A DNA stretch of 64,000 nucleotides from Muribaculaceae bacterium (GTDB taxonomy: Bacteria > Bacteroidota > Bacteroidia > Bacteroidales > Muribaculaceae): NCBI GenBank assembly GCA_017935045.1, contig JAGBIJ010000020.1, positions 124,001 to 188,000 on the forward strand, read 5' to 3'. The notes beneath the pieces were generated by a model. The model made no database searches and was not told where the DNA came from. It saw only the letters and a program-made list of their open reading frames with translations. Made by a program: the position numbers and the translations under genes. This document shows positions 61,450 through 64,000 of the stretch, in pieces (positions within the stretch are counted from its first letter, which is position 1; each line of letters opens with the position of its first letter).

Positions 61450-63593
61450 GCATACTCCAGACTGACCTGAAATTTCTGAAAGGCGTAGGCGAGACACGCG
61501 CGAAGCTGCTTGCTTCGGAGATGGGTCTGCACTCAGTGCGCGACCTGCTCTATACCGCGCCGATAAGGTATATCGACCGGTCACGATTCTACAGTATAAG
61601 CGAACTGCGCGAGGATATGCCTGCGGTTCAGGTCAAAGGCCGGTTCGTCAGGTTCAGCATGGAGGGGGAGGGCGCCAAGCGCCGCTATGTAGGTGTGTTT
61701 TCCGACGGACGCAGTCTGATGCAGGTCACATGGTTCAGATCGCTCAAATATATTGTCGACAAGTTTGTGCCCGGCAAGGAATATGTCTTGATGTGCAAGC
61801 CCAATTTCTATAAAGGCATCTATTCGTTCATCCATCCTGAGATAGAGCCTTTCGATCCAGACAAGCCCCCCGCTGGATTACAGGGAGTGTATTCTCTGCC
61901 CGATACTCTGCGCCGGCGCAATTTCTCGCCACGGTTTCTGACCGGACTGGTAAGTCAGATATTTGAGCGAGGCGCGGTAATCAGCGAGACGCTTCCGGCT
62001 GAAATACTCGCCATGCATAATCTCATGCCGCTGGGCACGGCACTGCGCGTCATACATCAGCCCAAAGATATGGCATCGGTGACCAAGGCCCGGGAGAGGC
62101 TGAAATTCGAGGAGCTTTTCTATCTTCAGCTGCACATTCTCCGTTATGCCGTACGGCGCAACAACTCCATACGCGGACAGATATTCGGCACCGTAGGACG
62201 GCATTTCAATGATTTTTACACGAGCCATCTCCCCTTTCCGCTCACAGGCGCCCAGAAAAGGGTCATCAGGGAGATACGCCGCGACATGCGTACGGGACTG
62301 CAGATGAACCGTCTGCTGCAGGGAGATGTAGGAAGCGGCAAGACTATGGTGGCTTTTCTGTGTATGCTGATAGCCGTGGACAACGACTGCCAGGCCTGCC
62401 TGATGGCTCCGACGGAAATATTGGCCACACAGCACTATGATACAATCAGCGCCTGGGGGGCGGCCATAGGTCTGAATGTCAGGCTTCTGACAGGAAGCAC
62501 ACGCGCATCGGCCCGCAAAGAGATAGACGCAGGGCTTACCTCGGGCGACATAGACATACTGATAGGAACCCATGCCGTAATCGAGGACCGCGTGCAGTTT
62601 CATAACTTAGGTATGGTGGTCATTGACGAGCAGCATCGCTTCGGCGTGGCTCAGAGAGCCCGGCTATGGCAAAAAAACAGTATCGCGCCCCATGTACTGG
62701 TCATGACAGCCACCCCTATTCCACGCACTCTGGCCATGACCGTCTACGGTGATCTGAAAGTGTCAGTCATCGACGAGCTGCCCCCTGGCCGCAAACCGGT
62801 CACTACCCTGCTCCGCTACGAGGAAAGCCGCTTTCAGGTCTACAGAGCCCTGCATGCCGAACTGCTGAAGGGGCGCCAGGCGTACATAGTCTACCCTCTG
62901 ATATCAGAAAACGAAAAGTCTGACCTTAAGAGTCTGGAGGAGGGTTACGAAGCCATACGAGAGAAATTCCCGTCATTCAAGGTATGCTTTGTCCATGGCC
63001 GCATGAAGCCGTCTGAAAAGGAGAGAGAGATGCGCAGATTCGTAAGCGGAGAAGCGCGGATACTGGTGGCTACGACAGTAATCGAGGTAGGTGTCAATGT
63101 GCCTAATGCCTCGGTAATGATTATCGAGAACGCCGAGCGATTCGGCCTCTCGCAGCTTCATCAGCTGCGAGGACGCGTCGGCCGGGGCGCCGACCAGAGC
63201 TACTGCATACTGATGAGCAAGCAGAATATAGCTGCGCTGACACGCAAGCGCCTGAATGTGATGACGGAGACCACCGACGGCTTCGTTGTCTCTGAGGCCG
63301 ACATGCGTATGCGCGGCCCCGGCGACATGGAGGGCACGCAGCAGAGCGGCATAGCCTTCAATCTCCAGTATGCCAACCTGGCCTCCGACGGCCAGATACT
63401 GCAGCTGGCCCGGAATGTCGCTGCCTCGGTTCTGCTCGGCAATCCGCAGATCAGCGGCCTCGCGCCTGAGCAGCTGGCGCTCGACGATATCGGAGCGCAT
63501 CCGCTGCCGCTGAGCCTCGGTTCCCTCAATATACTCGCATCCGAGCTGAAAACCCGCTTCAGCGGCCAGCATGACTGGAGCCGCATATCCTGA
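61446..63593 (+). CDS. recG: ATP-dependent DNA helicase RecG
   Basis: 715 residues. The N-terminal wedge/OB domain (about 1-230) has LKFLKGVGETRAKLL and FVRFSMEG. The helicase core has Walker A GDVGSGKT (about 293-300), DEQH box (about 394-397, VIDEQHRFGV), MTATPIPRTLAMTVYGDL, and the C-terminal motif VI QLRGRVGRG. TRG-like motif GDMEGTQQSGIAF follows. RecG remodels stalled replication forks and branched DNA. Its start overlaps ispD; its stop is 3 bp from the convergent helicase gene. Length is typical. Confidence 0.95.
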   Translation: MSILQTDLKFLKGVGETRAKLLASEMGLHSVRDLLYTAPIRYIDRSRFYSISELREDMPAVQVKGRFVRFSMEGEGAKRRYVGVFSDGRSLMQVTWFRSLKYIVDKFVPGKEYVLMCKPNFYKGIYSFIHPEIEPFDPDKPPAGLQGVYSLPDTLRRRNFSPRFLTGLVSQIFERGAVISETLPAEILAMHNLMPLGTALRVIHQPKDMASVTKARERLKFEELFYLQLHILRYAVRRNNSIRGQIFGTVGRHFNDFYTSHLPFPLTGAQKRVIREIRRDMRTGLQMNRLLQGDVGSGKTMVAFLCMLIAVDNDCQACLMAPTEILATQHYDTISAWGAAIGLNVRLLTGSTRASARKEIDAGLTSGDIDILIGTHAVIEDRVQFHNLGMVVIDEQHRFGVAQRARLWQKNSIAPHVLVMTATPIPRTLAMTVYGDLKVSVIDELPPGRKPVTTLLRYEESRFQVYRALHAELLKGRQAYIVYPLISENEKSDLKSLEEGYEAIREKFPSFKVCFVHGRMKPSEKEREMRRFVSGEARILVATTVIEVGVNVPNASVMIIENAERFGLSQLHQLRGRVGRGADQSYCILMSKQNIAALTRKRLNVMTETTDGFVVSEADMRMRGPGDMEGTQQSGIAFNLQYANLASDGQILQLARNVAASVLLGNPQISGLAPEQLALDDIGAHPLPLSLGSLNILASELKTRFSGQHDWSRIS

Positions 63594-63596
63594 TGG

Positions 63597-64000
63597 CTAA
63601 TCTTCCGGCTCGACCAGCCTTTTGCTTCCCTTGATGCGCTGACTGCGCCCTCTGCCGGCTATCTGCCGGGCCGCTTCCCGGCTCAGAGCCACAAGCGCGA
63701 AGTGGTCGCCAATCTCGATGCGGCCCACCTCGGCGCCCGTAACACCGCAGTCTTTGGTCAGCCAGCCTAAGATGTCGCCCTTCGACAGCTTCTCCTTCTT
63801 GCCCGCGCCTATATACAGAGTCTCCATACCGGAGTCCAGATGTCCCTTGGCCTCGGTGTCTGGACGCATGCTGCCGTCAGTCTCGATATATTCAGGCATA
63901 TCTTCTTCCGGTCCGGTAATGACGTAGACCGCTCCGTTGCGGTCCACACGCGCCGTGCGGCCGTTGCGGTGCGTATAAGCCTCACGCGTCGGAGGCAGAT
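63597..64000 (-). CDS. DEAD-box RNA helicase with DbpA-type RNA-binding tail (partial, 5' end outside)
   Basis: Only the C-terminal part is visible (about 133 codons). The frame runs open to the right edge. Helicase motif VI appears as AYTHRNGRTARV, followed by a short linker with ITGPEEDMPEY. The final 75 residues (ETLYIGAGKKEKLSKGDILGWL, VGRIEIGDHFALVALS) match the DbpA RNA-binding domain, which in E. coli DbpA binds helix 92 of 23S rRNA. It may therefore help large-subunit ribosome assembly. The gene is convergent with recG with 3 bp between stops. Confidence 0.88.
   Translation of the reverse strand, partial: LPPTREAYTHRNGRTARVDRNGAVYVITGPEEDMPEYIETDGSMRPDTEAKGHLDSGMETLYIGAGKKEKLSKGDILGWLTKDCGVTGAEVGRIEIGDHFALVALSREAARQIAGRGRSQRIKGSKRLVEPED

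Noticed and set aside
1..64000. CRISPR array, insertion sequence, rRNA operon or prophage
   Set aside because: No direct-repeat array, transposase, integrase, phage structural gene or rRNA-like sequence was seen on either strand.

Overview
The window looks like a chromosomal segment of a gut-type Bacteroidota, most likely order Bacteroidales and possibly Muribaculaceae; the family level is inference. Direct signs are many Bacteroidota promoters (TTG, about 20 nt, TAnnTTTG), almost no Shine-Dalgarno sites, long hairpin terminators, lipoprotein signal peptides, outer-membrane beta-barrels with N-terminal plug-like segments, and typical genes: single-chain pyruvate:ferredoxin oxidoreductase, tryptophanase, rubrerythrin with PerR, RibBA, an OPT transporter and a PMCA-type Ca2+ ATPase. 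No rRNA, CRISPR array, insertion sequence or phage module was seen. The only RNA gene found is tRNA-Pro(TGG).

Region by region. 1-3.7 kb: accessory membrane and secreted proteins of unknown function; three of them share a recurring beta-rich C-terminal region. 3.8-6.2 kb: an OPT transporter behind a long, apparently structured leader. 6.2-10.7 kb: a hexapeptide acyltransferase, a large outer-membrane beta-barrel protein preceded by two palindromes, and an ECF sigma / anti-sigma-like / small secreted protein operon. 10.8-13.5 kb: perR-rbr and tnaA. 13.6-15.4 kb: an AraC regulator convergent with a carboxymuconolactone decarboxylase-cupin gene carrying an in-frame stop just after its signal peptide. 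15.6-20.4 kb: ltaE-proC, then glyS-lemA-FKBP lipoprotein. 20.5-24.6 kb: lgt, and a lipoprotein paired with a DUF5723-like barrel. 24.7-29.4 kb: pta-ackA divergent from an LptF/LptG-type permease, and a DUF486-like membrane protein.

29.4-46.2 kb is rich in surface-glycan genes: three overlapping GT2 glycosyltransferases, an FAD oxidoreductase of the UDP-galactopyranose mutase/protoporphyrinogen oxidase type, two polytopic membrane proteins, and a leftward HAD-gmd-fcl-WecA/MraY-like operon that would make GDP-L-fucose and start a lipid-linked glycan. Housekeeping genes (ribBA, an S9 peptidase, ansA) interrupt it. 46.4-49.3 kb: tRNA-Pro and the Ca2+ ATPase. 49.35-51.4 kb: a compact queF-queC-queD-queE operon for 7-deazaguanine (queuosine precursor) synthesis. 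51.7-54.4 kb: an AT-rich island of three exported proteins of unknown function, one with an internal duplication. 54.6-64 kb: a small barrel protein, nifJ, then GT39-ispD-recG and a partial DEAD-box helicase with a DbpA-type tail.

Metabolically, PFOR, Pta and AckA form a pyruvate to acetate plus ATP route. TnaA, AnsA and LtaE are amino-acid catabolic enzymes, and PerR/Rbr is the oxidative-stress module of an anaerobe. The less explained features are the OPT leader RNA, the shared beta-domain cluster at the left edge, the AT-rich exported-protein island, near-identical overlapping divergent promoters at two loci, and several apparently leaderless starts.
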